Positions 1 to 8,000 of a stretch of DNA of 64,000 bases are shown piece by piece (position 1 is the stretch's first letter; each line of letters opens with the position of its first letter). The notes beneath the pieces were generated by a model, which was given only the letters and a program-made list of their open reading frames with translations, was not told the DNA's origin and ran no database searches. Source of the DNA: an uncultured Acetatifactor sp. Lineage in GTDB: Bacteria > Bacillota > Clostridia > Lachnospirales > Lachnospiraceae. Both the position numbers and the translations under genes were made by a program. The stretch spans positions 1-64,000 of the forward strand of contig CAJTSE010000015.1 of assembly GCA_910578815.1 (NCBI GenBank), read 5' to 3'.

Positions 1-62
1 TCAAGCGGTTAAGACGCCGCCCTCTCACGGCGGAAACAGGGGTTCGATTCCCCTATCAGCTG
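1..62 (+). tRNA. tRNA-Glu (CTC), 5' end cut off by window
   Basis: The anticodon stem CCGCC/GGCGG (17-21/29-33) encloses the loop CTCTCAC, which gives anticodon CTC at 24-26 and therefore glutamate. The T arm is AGGGG-TTCGATT-CCCCT (38-54). The 3' acceptor strand ATCAGCT spans 55-61 with a G discriminator at 62, and no CCA is encoded. The 5' acceptor strand and the start of the D arm lie before the window. A strong terminator follows within a few bases. Confidence 0.9.
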
Positions 63-67
63 TTTGC

Positions 68-112
68 AAAACCTTGAAACATTTGTGTAATGCAGGTTTC
101 AAGGTTTTTTTA
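68..112 (+). terminator. Rho-independent terminator after tRNA-Glu
   Basis: An arm of about 13 bp beginning AAAACCTTGAAAC (68-80) pairs with GTTTCAAGGTTTT (96-108) around a 15-nt loop and runs into a T tract. This ends the tRNA transcript. Confidence 0.9.
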
Positions 113-216
113 TGCTTAATGGCTGCTCAAAAGATCAGTTCCAAAATGGAAAAGAGATTCATAAAAAATGCTTAAATTCATTTGCCCATACATAATAATT
201 TTCGGCATTTTTTTTC

Positions 217-244
217 TTTACTTTTTTTTACAGTGTGCTAAAAT
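217..244 (+). promoter_or_regulatory. Candidate promoter for the small lipoprotein gene
   Basis: A -35-like TTTACT (217-222) is followed after 16 nt by TAAAAT (239-244), about 48 bp before the start codon at 292. The -35 match is weak. The 113-216 stretch before it is AT-rich and shows no gene. Confidence 0.45.
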
Positions 245-291
245 GAATGTTGCATGTCAATATATTTTAGAAAAAGGAGAGGTACATATTT

Positions 292-693
292 ATGAAGAAG
301 AGATTTTTTGCTTTGCTTACGGCCGTAATTATGGTATTTGCACTGGCAGCCTGTGGGGGGAGCACACCTACACTGGAAGAGGTTTTAGCTTCCGATGAGT
401 GGCAGCAGGAAGAGAAAACCTGGAACGACAGCGTTGCGTCAATGGGGATAAGCATTAAAACGTCGGCTGACGGAAACACCCTTGTGTTTGAGTATCACTT
501 GCCGGATGATGAGGCTTTTAACGCTTTTGGCGATGCAGAGTGCGCTTCGATGGCAGATGCTTTTCTGGGAGCTCTTGAGTCGGGAGATTTCCTGAGCATG
601 TTCAAGACCGGATATGGCATTAAGCTGGATGCAGTGCGCTGTGCAGTATTCAAAGCGGACGGTACGGAGCTTTACCGTGATGAAATTAAATAA
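292..693 (+). CDS. Small secreted lipoprotein, possibly DUF4854 family
   Basis: This encodes 133 residues. The N-terminus is a lipoprotein signal: two Lys and an Arg, a hydrophobic stretch, and a lipobox ending LAAC with the acylated Cys near residue 21, followed by GGS. The mature part (about 110 residues) is soluble and acidic, with no enzyme motif I can see. It resembles the short DUF4854-type lipoproteins common in Lachnospiraceae, but this family call is from memory of the pattern and is weak. The ribosome site AAAGGAGAGG lies just upstream. The gene stands alone between two terminators and looks monocistronic. Function unknown. Confidence 0.75.
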   Translation: MKKRFFALLTAVIMVFALAACGGSTPTLEEVLASDEWQQEEKTWNDSVASMGISIKTSADGNTLVFEYHLPDDEAFNAFGDAECASMADAFLGALESGDFLSMFKTGYGIKLDAVRCAVFKADGTELYRDEIK

Positions 694-716
694 GAACCGA
701 TCATAAGAATCGGACG

Positions 717-753
717 GCCCCTGAAGTCACAAACGGATTTCAGGGGCTTTTTT
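717..753 (+). terminator. Rho-independent terminator
   Basis: GCCCCTGAA (717-725) pairs with TTCAGGGGC (739-747), followed by a T run. It ends the small lipoprotein transcript. Confidence 0.9.
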
Positions 754-778
754 CATTCCTAAAATATTGATAAAAAAC

Positions 779-807
779 TTGCATATCGAAAAATTTTGGT
801 GTATAGT
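779..807 (+). promoter_or_regulatory. Sigma-A-type promoter of topA
   Basis: TTGCAT (779-784), a 17-nt spacer, then TATAGT (802-807). It sits about 45 bp before the topA start and just after the previous terminator. Confidence 0.75.
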
Positions 808-853
808 GATTCACGATTGACGCGCTTTTAAGAAAAACGAAGGGAAGAGCAGT

Positions 854-2926
854 ATGGCGAAATATCTGGTAATCGTAGAATCACCGGCAAAGGTGAAGAC
901 CATCAAAAAATTCCTGGGGGCCAATTATGAAGTGGCGGCCAGCAACGGGCATGTACGTGACCTGCCTAAAAGCACGCTGGGAATAGATGTGGAGCATGAT
1001 TATGAACCAAGGTATATTACCATCAGAGGAAAAGGCGACATCCTTGCCAATCTGCGCCGGGAGGTAAAAAAAGCGGAAAAAATTTATCTGGCTACCGACC
1101 CTGACAGAGAAGGGGAAGCGATCTCCTGGCATCTATACCATGCGCTGAAGCTGGAGAATAAGAAAGTTTTCCGGATTACTTTTAATGAGATCACAAAGAA
1201 TGCGGTGAAGGACTCTCTGAAAAATGCAAGGGAGATCAATATGAGTCTGGTGGACGCTCAGCAGGCCCGCAGGGCGTTGGACAGAATGGTGGGATACCGT
1301 ATTTCCCCGCTTTTGTGGAAGAAGATTAAGAGGGGATTAAGCGCAGGGCGGGTACAGTCCGTAGCTCTGCGGATCATCTGCGACAGGGAGGACGAGATCA
1401 ATGCCTTTATACCGGAAGAGTATTGGAGTCTTGATGTAAACTTAAACGTAGAGGGAGAAAAAAAACCCGTAAGCGCCAGATATTACGGTACTGGATTACA
1501 AAAGCAGGCAATTACCTGCAAAGAGCAGGCCGAGGCGGTTTCTGCAGATATAAAGGACGCGGAATTTAAAGTAGTGGAGGTAAAAAAAGGGGAACGGCTG
1601 AAAAAGCCGCCGCTGCCCTTTACCACATCCACTCTACAGCAGGAAGCAAGTAAGGCCTTAAATTTTTCTACTCAAAAGACCATGCGTCTGGCGCAGCAGT
1701 TATACGAAGGTGTTGACATCAAAGGCGAAGGGACGGTGGGACTGATCACTTATCTTCGTACCGATTCTACCAGAGTCTCCGAAGATGCGGAAAAGGCGGC
1801 GGCAGAATTTATCGGCGCCCATTATGGGAAGGACTATTTAAACGGGGAAGCTGCCCGGAAAAAGAATGGTCAGAAGATTCAGGATGCCCATGAGGCCATA
1901 CGTCCCACGGATTTAAACAGGATTCCGCTTGAGATCAAGGACGAACTTCCCAGAGACCTGTTCAGGCTTTATCAGCTGATTTGGAAAAGATTTACGGCCA
2001 GCAGAATGAGTCCGGCAATATACGCAACTACAAATGTAAAAATACAGGCGGGGAAGCATATTTTCACGGTGGCGGCTTCCCAGCGGAAATTTGACGGTTT
2101 TATGAGCGTTTATGTTTCTGAGGACGAGAATGAAGGGGAAAACACTTTAAACGGGGAGTTGAACGAAAAAAGTATTCTGTCGTTGAAATCGGTCGATGCC
2201 CAGCAGCATTTCACTCAGCCGCCGGCCCATTACAACGAAGCTTCCCTGGTGAAGGCATTAGAAGAGTTGGGGATCGGACGCCCCAGCACCTACGCCCCCA
2301 CGATAACCACTATTTTGGCCCGGCGCTATGTGGTGAAGGAAAACAGGAACCTTTATGTGACGGAGCTGGGTGAGGTAGTAAATAATATGATGAAGGAGGC
2401 TTTTCCCTCCATCGTGGACGTAAATTTTACCGCCAATATGGAGGCGCTTCTGGACGGAGTGGAAGAAGGGGAGGTTAAGTGGAAGACAATTATTTCCAAC
2501 TTTTATCCGGACTTAGACGAGGCGGTGAAGCAGGCAGAGAAGGAGCTGGAAGAAGTGACCATAGCTGATGAGGTCAGCGATGAGGTCTGCGAGCTTTGCG
2601 GCAGACAGATGGTGATTAAATACGGGCCTCACGGACGGTTCCTGGCCTGCCCCGGATTCCCTGACTGCCGTAATACCAAGCCCTATTTTGAAAAGATTGG
2701 CGTTGCCTGCCCTAAATGTGGTAAAGATGTGGCATTGAAAAAAACGAAAAAAGGCAGGAAATATTACGGCTGCATCGACAATCCGAATTGTGATTTTATG
2801 GTTTGGCAGAAGCCAACAGCGGAAAAATGTCCAAGATGTGGTTCTGTTTTGCTGGCAAAGGGGAATAAACTGGTATGTGCAAACGAGCAGTGCGGATATA
2901 ATACCCAGGCGGCCCCGCAGGCCTAA
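854..2926 (+). CDS. topA: DNA topoisomerase I (type IA)
   Basis: This 690-residue enzyme relaxes negatively supercoiled DNA by cutting one strand through a 5'-phosphotyrosine. The TOPRIM domain is at the N-terminus, with an acidic residue in VESPAK (near 9) and the DPDREGEA motif at 82-89. The catalytic tyrosine is Tyr300 in the TYLRTDST motif. The C-terminus (about 577-680) carries three C4 zinc-finger motifs (CELC..., CPKC..., CPRC...), as is normal for bacterial TopA. Length is typical. It has its own promoter and lies upstream of codY, an arrangement I recall from related Clostridia. Nothing is missing. Confidence 0.97.
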   Translation: MAKYLVIVESPAKVKTIKKFLGANYEVAASNGHVRDLPKSTLGIDVEHDYEPRYITIRGKGDILANLRREVKKAEKIYLATDPDREGEAISWHLYHALKLENKKVFRITFNEITKNAVKDSLKNAREINMSLVDAQQARRALDRMVGYRISPLLWKKIKRGLSAGRVQSVALRIICDREDEINAFIPEEYWSLDVNLNVEGEKKPVSARYYGTGLQKQAITCKEQAEAVSADIKDAEFKVVEVKKGERLKKPPLPFTTSTLQQEASKALNFSTQKTMRLAQQLYEGVDIKGEGTVGLITYLRTDSTRVSEDAEKAAAEFIGAHYGKDYLNGEAARKKNGQKIQDAHEAIRPTDLNRIPLEIKDELPRDLFRLYQLIWKRFTASRMSPAIYATTNVKIQAGKHIFTVAASQRKFDGFMSVYVSEDENEGENTLNGELNEKSILSLKSVDAQQHFTQPPAHYNEASLVKALEELGIGRPSTYAPTITTILARRYVVKENRNLYVTELGEVVNNMMKEAFPSIVDVNFTANMEALLDGVEEGEVKWKTIISNFYPDLDEAVKQAEKELEEVTIADEVSDEVCELCGRQMVIKYGPHGRFLACPGFPDCRNTKPYFEKIGVACPKCGKDVALKKTKKGRKYYGCIDNPNCDFMVWQKPTAEKCPRCGSVLLAKGNKLVCANEQCGYNTQAAPQA

Positions 2927-2943
2927 AATTCCAGAATTACACA

Positions 2944-2972
2944 TTGAAATCTTATTTTTTATGTGTTACACT
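2944..2972 (+). promoter_or_regulatory. Promoter of codY
   Basis: TTGAAA (2944-2949), a 17-nt spacer and TACACT (2967-2972) lie in the gap after topA, about 35 bp before the codY start. This means codY can be transcribed apart from topA. Confidence 0.6.
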
Positions 2973-3006
2973 ATTCATGGCAAGCCGCAAAACGGAGGAT
3001 ATAGGT

Positions 3007-3795
3007 ATGAGTAGTGTACAGTTGTTAGACAAAACCAGAAAGATAGGGAAGCTGCTGCATAACAACAATTCCAGCAAGGTGGTGTTTAACGACATATGCA
3101 AGGTGATGCGCGAAATCTTAAGCTCCAATGTTTTGGTCATCAGCCGCAAGGGAAAGGTGCTTGGAATCGGAAAATCTGACGGGATTGAATCTATTACGGA
3201 GCTGATCAGTGAGGAAGTTGGTGGATTTATAGATCCTATGCTGAATGAGCGTCTGCTGGGGGTGCTTTCCACAAAGGAGAATGTGAATCTGGAGACCCTG
3301 GGTTTTGAAGATCCCGACATCAGGAAATTTCAGGCTACCATAGCGCCCATTGAGATAGCCGGAGAACGGCTGGGAACTTTGTTTATTTACAAGTGTGACA
3401 CACAGTATGAAATTGATGACATTATCCTTTGCGAATACGGCTCGACGGTGGTTGGGCTGGAGATGCTTCGGGCTGTGAATGAAGAAAGCGCTGAGGAAAA
3501 GCGCAAGATTGCTGTGGTCAGGTCTGCCATTAGTACTTTGTCCTTTTCGGAAATGGAGGCCATTACCCATATTTTTGATGAGCTGAATGGAATGGAAGGG
3601 ATTCTGGTAGCAAGTAAAATTGCAGATAGAGTGGGGATTACCCGGTCGGTGATTGTAAATGCCCTGCGGAAGTTTGAAAGCGCAGGGGTGATTGAATCCA
3701 GGTCTTCCGGTATGAAGGGTACCTATATCAAGGTTCTCAATGACGTGGTATTTGACGAGATAGAAGAGTTGAAGCATCAGAATCAGAGAAGGTGA
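3007..3795 (+). CDS. codY: GTP- and branched-chain amino acid-sensing repressor CodY
   Basis: This is a 262-residue global regulator. In Firmicutes, CodY represses nutrient-scavenging genes, and often motility genes, when GTP and isoleucine/leucine/valine are plentiful. The N-terminal GAF ligand domain spans roughly 1-155. The C-terminal winged helix (about 202-245) contains the ASKIADRVGITRSV stretch that is almost invariant in the family. I chose the ATG at 3007, preceded by CGGAGGATATAGGT, because the protein then starts MSSVQLLDKTRK like known CodY; an in-frame upstream ATG at 2944 would fall inside the promoter. It lies next to the flagellar operon, as codY does in Bacillus. Confidence 0.96.
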   Translation: MSSVQLLDKTRKIGKLLHNNNSSKVVFNDICKVMREILSSNVLVISRKGKVLGIGKSDGIESITELISEEVGGFIDPMLNERLLGVLSTKENVNLETLGFEDPDIRKFQATIAPIEIAGERLGTLFIYKCDTQYEIDDIILCEYGSTVVGLEMLRAVNEESAEEKRKIAVVRSAISTLSFSEMEAITHIFDELNGMEGILVASKIADRVGITRSVIVNALRKFESAGVIESRSSGMKGTYIKVLNDVVFDEIEELKHQNQRR

Positions 3796-3832
3796 AAGTT
3801 AATTACATAATCAATGGATTGAAAGGTGTTAT

Positions 3833-3878
3833 AAAGGGATTTATTACAAAATATAATAAGTCCCTTTTCCCTTTTTTT
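3833..3878 (+). terminator. Rho-independent terminator after codY
   Basis: AAAGGGATTTATTA (3833-3846) pairs with TAATAAGTCCCTTT (3854-3867, one G-T pair), followed by a pyrimidine/T-rich tail. It separates codY from the flagellar operon. Confidence 0.8.
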
Positions 3879-3899
3879 GATAAAATAGTGCAATATCTA

Positions 3900-3927
3900 T
3901 TGTTTTTTTGCGTAAATTTACTATAAT
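3900..3927 (+). promoter_or_regulatory. Main promoter of the flagellar/chemotaxis operon
   Basis: TTGTTT (3900-3905), a 16-nt spacer, then a perfect TATAAT (3922-3927), 36 bp upstream of the flgB start. It is of sigma-A type; no sigma-D or sigma-54 elements are visible here. It probably drives the whole fla/che operon. Confidence 0.6.
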
Positions 3928-3963
3928 AAAAAGGTGTGAATAGGACTAGGAAGGAGACTTAAG

Positions 3964-4353
3964 ATGATTCAGACAAACGTATTTGACTATGTAAGGATCC
4001 TGGACAGGGCGGCGGATGCCAGCTGGCTGCGCAATGAGGCCATTGGTAATAATATCTCCAATGTGGATACTCCGGGCTATAAGAGGCAGGACGTAGCATT
4101 TGAGTCTGTACTTGGAAAGGCGCTGGGCCATAATCGTTATCAATCTATGGATTCAAAGGTGGCGGCAGCAAAATCTAAAAATCTTTGTGTAAGGACCTTT
4201 ACGGATTACGAGAGCTTTTCTTACCGTCTGGACGGCAACAATGTAGATATTGAGAACGAGAATGTTATGCTGGCGGAAAACCAGTTAAAATATCAGGGAT
4301 TGCTTGCCAGCATCAATCAGGAATTTCAGAATCTGCAGACGGCTATGAAATAA
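3964..4353 (+). CDS. flgB: Flagellar proximal rod protein FlgB
   Basis: This 129-residue protein builds the proximal rod on top of the MS ring and is exported through the flagellar type III gate. The N-terminal rod motif (AIGNNISNVDTPGYKRQDVAF) is the flagellar basal-body rod signature, and the C-terminus ends in the usual amphipathic helix. Length matches FlgB. It has an AAGGAGAC ribosome site and is the first gene of the operon, 46 bp before flgC. Confidence 0.95.
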   Translation: MIQTNVFDYVRILDRAADASWLRNEAIGNNISNVDTPGYKRQDVAFESVLGKALGHNRYQSMDSKVAAAKSKNLCVRTFTDYESFSYRLDGNNVDIENENVMLAENQLKYQGLLASINQEFQNLQTAMK

Positions 4354-4399
4354 TTGCATAGACCGATATTTAAGATGAATAAAAAAGGAGAGAAGAATT

Positions 4400-4849
4400 A
4401 TGAGTATGTTTTCTGCATTTAATATAAACGCATCCGGAATGACGGCGCAAAGATACCGTATGGATGTGATCTCGGAGAATGTAGCCAATGCCAATACTAC
4501 CAGGACGGCGGACGGTTCTCCTTATCGCAGGAAAGTGGTTTACTTTCAGGAGAAGGGCGGTCAGACAGCATTCAGCCGTGTCTTGGGTGAGGCGTCTTAT
4601 AATCACGGTTATTCCGGCCAGGGTGTAAAGGTTCGAGGGGTACTGAAGGACTATGATACGGAGATGAACATGGTATATGATCCCTCCCATCCAGACGCGG
4701 ACGAAAACGGGTATGTAACCTATCCTAATGTGAATATCATCACGGAGATGACGAATATGATAGATGCCAGCCGTGCGTATGAGGCTAACGCAACCGCCTT
4801 TAACGCAAGCAAGTCCATGGCCCAGCAGGGTCTGCAGTTAGGGCAATAA
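4400..4849 (+). CDS. flgC: Flagellar proximal rod protein FlgC
   Basis: A 149-residue rod subunit. It has the N-terminal rod signature (NINASGMTAQRYRMDVIS and then NVANANTT) and the C-terminal ..MIDASRAYEANATAFNASKSM.. helix typical of FlgC. It is preceded by AAAAGGAGAG. It is followed by a 117-bp untranslated gap that holds a two-hairpin repeat (see the repeat at 4851-4937). Confidence 0.95.
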   Translation: MSMFSAFNINASGMTAQRYRMDVISENVANANTTRTADGSPYRRKVVYFQEKGGQTAFSRVLGEASYNHGYSGQGVKVRGVLKDYDTEMNMVYDPSHPDADENGYVTYPNVNIITEMTNMIDASRAYEANATAFNASKSMAQQGLQLGQ

Positions 4850-4850
4850 A

Positions 4851-4937
4851 AAGCGAAAAGATTTTCTATGGTTGAAAAGAACTCAACCTAAGAAAATCTA
4901 GGTTTTGCCTTGAAGAATTGCCATTCGGCAATTCTTC
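4851..4937 (+). repeat. Two-hairpin intergenic repeat, copy A
   Basis: Hairpin 1 (4853-4910): a GCGAAAAGATTTTCT...GGTTGA arm pairs with TCAACCTAAGAAAATCT...GC. Hairpin 2 is perfect: GAAGAATTGCC (4912-4922), loop ATTC, GGCAATTCTTC (4927-4937). Related copies lie at 10637, 14046 and 25374 in other gaps of the same operon. No T run follows, so it is not an ordinary terminator. Confidence 0.85.
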
Positions 4938-4966
4938 CCAGGAAAATTAAAAAAGGAGTACATATC

Positions 4967-5302
4967 ATGGATCTGTATGCAATGGATGGAGTAACGAAGA
5001 TTAACAACATATCACCTGCGGAATCTCTACGGGGGACCCTGTTGGATCTGGATCAGACAAAGGAAACCACAGGGACGCTTTTTGATGCCGTTCTCAACAC
5101 GGCGATAGATAATATCAAGACTACAAATAGTTATCTTTCCGATGCCGAAAACGAGGAAATTAAATTTGCTCTGGGCGAGACGGATAGTACCCACGATCTG
5201 ATGATCGCGCTGCAGAAGGCGTCAACCGCGCTGCAATATACGGTCGCTATTCGTGACAGACTGCTGGATGCCTATAAAGAAATTATGCAGATGCAGATCT
5301 AA
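4967..5302 (+). CDS. fliE: Flagellar hook-basal body protein FliE
   Basis: A 111-residue MS ring-rod junction protein. The C-terminal half (..STHDLMIALQKASTALQYTVAIRDRLLDAYKEIMQMQI) is the FliE signature. I start it at ATG 4967, directly behind AAAAGGAGTACATATC. An in-frame ATG at 4910 would overlap the hairpin repeat and has no ribosome site. It lies between flgC and fliF, the canonical order. Confidence 0.93.
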   Translation: MDLYAMDGVTKINNISPAESLRGTLLDLDQTKETTGTLFDAVLNTAIDNIKTTNSYLSDAENEEIKFALGETDSTHDLMIALQKASTALQYTVAIRDRLLDAYKEIMQMQI

Positions 5303-5366
5303 ACGTAATGGTTCAGACAGGTCACTGAACTGTTGCGATTTAACATAATACTTTAGGAGACTTGAA

Positions 5367-6965
5367 ATGCCTGAGAAGCTAAAAGAGATACTGGAAAAAA
5401 TAAAAGAGTGGTGGGGAAAATTTACTGCTCGGCAGAGGACGATCATTATTGCCATTACTGCGGTTGTCATCTTTGCATTTGTTATTGTTATTTATGTGAT
5501 TTCCAGACCCAAATACATAAAACTGGATACTTATAAAACCTCGGCCGAGGCGGCTGAGGTGGTTGCCATTCTGGAGAATGCGGGAGTGACGCACAGAGAG
5601 TCCGCCGATGCCCTGACCATAGAGGTCCTGGCGGAGCAGCAGTACCTGGCCAATTTGGCAATGGGGTCCGCAGGCTATACCACTTCCCGATTGAAGTATG
5701 AGGATTGGGTGAACAGCAGCATGTCCACTACCTCCACGGACCGGGAGCGGCAGTGGAAACTTTATCTGCAGGCAGAGCTGGAGCAGACGCTGAAGGTACA
5801 GAACAATGTCAAGAATGCGACGGTAATTCTGACCATGCCGCCGCAAAACGGTACGCTGGCTTCCATGCAGGAGGAAGCATCGGCCTATATCACTCTGGAG
5901 CTGGACGGGGATATATCTTCCTCACAGGCGGCGGCCCTGGCCAGATGTGCGGCTGCTGGTCTGGGAAATGACAGCACCGCCAACATCACCATTGTGGATA
6001 CCGACGCCAATCCCTTGTTTATGGGTAACGATTCCACCTCTCTTGTGAGTATGGCTTCTTCCGTGCAGGAGCTGCAGGTCCAGGCTCAGACATTCCTTGC
6101 CAGCCAGTTAAAGCAGGTGTTATACGGTACTCAGCAGTTTTCGCAGATTACCGTTGGCAGCTACCTGGACGTAGATTATTCCCAGTATCAGGAGACCTGG
6201 AAGGAGTATTCCGTACCCGATGGCCGTGATCAGGGCTTTTGGGCCCACCGGGACGAATTTGAATCCAGCAATGTGAATGAGGGGGGAGGCATTCCCGGAA
6301 CGGATGAAAACGACGGAGAGAATCTGACGGGATATATGTGGCCGGATTACGGCAGCAGCGAAGCCAATCAGACGGAAACCTCATCCGATTATCTGGTAAA
6401 TGAATACGCAAAGCAGGTGACTACATCTCCAGGTGTCATAAATTATGAAAATTCCCGTCTGTCAGTCTCCATGATTAAGTACAGAGAATACCGCGAAGAG
6501 GTAGTGAAGGCTCAGGGGCTGCTGGATGGTATTTCCTGGGAGGAATTCCAGGAAGAAAACCGGGAAGACGTCTGGATGGAGGTACGGGAGGAATATTATG
6601 ATATGGCGGCTAATGCCACCGGTATCAGCAAGGACCGCATCACCATCATTGCCTATGAGTCCCCCGTGTTTATTGACAAGGAAACCAGTGTTACGGGCAG
6701 CGATATTGTCAGTATTGTGATGATCGTGCTGATCCTGGCGCTGCTGGCCTTTGTGGTACTGCGGAGTATGCGCAGCAGGAAGGCACAGGAGGGAGAAGAA
6801 GAACTTTCTGTAGAATCCATGCTGCAGTCTACGCCGGAAGAGGTGAACGATATTGAAGTGGAAACTAAGTCTGATACAAGAATGTTGATAGAAAAGTTTG
6901 TTGACGATAATCCTGAGGCGGCAGCCAACCTGCTGCGGAACTGGCTGAACGAAGACTGGGGTTGA
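5367..6965 (+). CDS. fliF: Flagellar MS-ring protein FliF
   Basis: This 532-residue protein forms the membrane MS ring that houses the export gate and carries the C ring. It has a transmembrane helix at about 25-45, a YscJ/FliF ring-building region from about 50 to 225, a FliF C-terminal periplasmic domain to about 430, a second membrane helix near 447-467 and a cytoplasmic tail ending NLLRNWLNEDWG that binds FliG. Length is normal. Fifteen bases separate it from fliG. Confidence 0.96.
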   Translation: MPEKLKEILEKIKEWWGKFTARQRTIIIAITAVVIFAFVIVIYVISRPKYIKLDTYKTSAEAAEVVAILENAGVTHRESADALTIEVLAEQQYLANLAMGSAGYTTSRLKYEDWVNSSMSTTSTDRERQWKLYLQAELEQTLKVQNNVKNATVILTMPPQNGTLASMQEEASAYITLELDGDISSSQAAALARCAAAGLGNDSTANITIVDTDANPLFMGNDSTSLVSMASSVQELQVQAQTFLASQLKQVLYGTQQFSQITVGSYLDVDYSQYQETWKEYSVPDGRDQGFWAHRDEFESSNVNEGGGIPGTDENDGENLTGYMWPDYGSSEANQTETSSDYLVNEYAKQVTTSPGVINYENSRLSVSMIKYREYREEVVKAQGLLDGISWEEFQEENREDVWMEVREEYYDMAANATGISKDRITIIAYESPVFIDKETSVTGSDIVSIVMIVLILALLAFVVLRSMRSRKAQEGEEELSVESMLQSTPEEVNDIEVETKSDTRMLIEKFVDDNPEAAANLLRNWLNEDWG

Positions 6966-6980
6966 CGAAAGGATGAGCTT

Positions 6981-8000
6981 ATGGCAAAGTCAGGGAAAGA
7001 AGATGAACTGAAAGGTATACAGAAAGCGGCGATCCTGCTGATTGCCCTGGGGCCGGAGCGCTCGGCGGGGATTTTTAAGCATTTGAAGGAAGAAGAGATA
7101 GAAGAGCTGACGCTGGAAATCGCCAATACCAGAAGCGTGACCCCTCAGGTGAAGGAGAACGTAATTAACGAGTTTTATGAGGTCTGCCTGGCACAGCAGT
7201 ATATTGCGGAGGGCGGTATCAATTATGCCAAGGATCTGCTGGAAAAGGCACTGGGAGCAGAGAAAGCCATGGATGTAATCGGCAAGCTGACTGCATCTCT
7301 GCAGGTGAAGCCCTTCGAATTTGTACGCAAGACGGATGCTTCCCAGCTGATCAACTTTATTCAGGACGAACATCCTCAGACCATTGCCTTGATCCTGTCC
7401 TATCTGGCACCGGGTCAGGCAGCGCTGGTGATTTCGGCTCTGGCGCCGGACAGACAGGCGGACGTGGCAAGACGTATCGCGGTGATGGACCGCACCAGTC
7501 CCGATGTCATCAAGGAGGTAGAGAAGGTGCTGGAATCCAAGCTGGCAAGTCTGGTAAACCAGGACTACACCGTGATCGGTGGTGTGGACGCCGTGGTGGA
7601 GATTTTAAATACCGTAGACCGGGGCACGGAGCGTCATATCATGGAAACGTTGGAGATCGAAGAGCCGGAGCTGGCGGACGAGATCAGAAAGAAAATGTTT
7701 GTGTTCGAGGATATTCTGCTTCTGGACGACAGAGCGATCCAGCGCGTGCTGCGTGATGTTGACAACAGTGACCTGGAGATGGCGTTAAAGAGTGCAAACG
7801 AGCAGGTACAGAATACTATCTTCAACAACCTGTCCAAGCGTCTGGCCGTGATGATCAAGGAGGATATGGAATTTATGGGTCCTGTTCGTATGAAGGATGT
7901 GGAAGAGGCGCAGCAGAAGATCGTAAATATTATCAGAAAGCTGGAGGATACCGGTGAGATCGTAATCTCCAGAGGCGGAGGTGACGAGATCGTTGTCTAA
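6981..8000 (+). CDS. fliG: Flagellar motor switch protein FliG
   Basis: A 339-residue C-ring protein that contacts FliF and the MotA stator to generate torque. The EHPQT motif of the middle domain lies near residue 128 (QDEHPQTIALILSYL). The C-terminal torque helix contains the conserved charged run (FEDILLLDDRAIQRVLRDVD). Full length. Its 3' end holds the GGAGGTGA ribosome site and the TTG start of fliH, so the two are translationally coupled. Confidence 0.97.
   Translation: MAKSGKEDELKGIQKAAILLIALGPERSAGIFKHLKEEEIEELTLEIANTRSVTPQVKENVINEFYEVCLAQQYIAEGGINYAKDLLEKALGAEKAMDVIGKLTASLQVKPFEFVRKTDASQLINFIQDEHPQTIALILSYLAPGQAALVISALAPDRQADVARRIAVMDRTSPDVIKEVEKVLESKLASLVNQDYTVIGGVDAVVEILNTVDRGTERHIMETLEIEEPELADEIRKKMFVFEDILLLDDRAIQRVLRDVDNSDLEMALKSANEQVQNTIFNNLSKRLAVMIKEDMEFMGPVRMKDVEEAQQKIVNIIRKLEDTGEIVISRGGGDEIVV

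Noticed and set aside
3879..3963. A c-di-GMP or other riboswitch in the short flgB leader
   Set aside because: The leader from the promoter to flgB is only about 30 nt and shows no known riboswitch core.
4362..4369. ACCGATAT between flgB and flgC as a sigma-D -10
   Set aside because: The -10 fits well, but no TAAA-like -35 exists 14-16 bases upstream, so I do not call a promoter.
4851..4905. CodY-binding boxes in the intergenic repeats
   Set aside because: GATTTTCTAAGG matches only about 9 of 15 bases of the AATTTTCWGAAAATT motif, too weak despite codY being next door.
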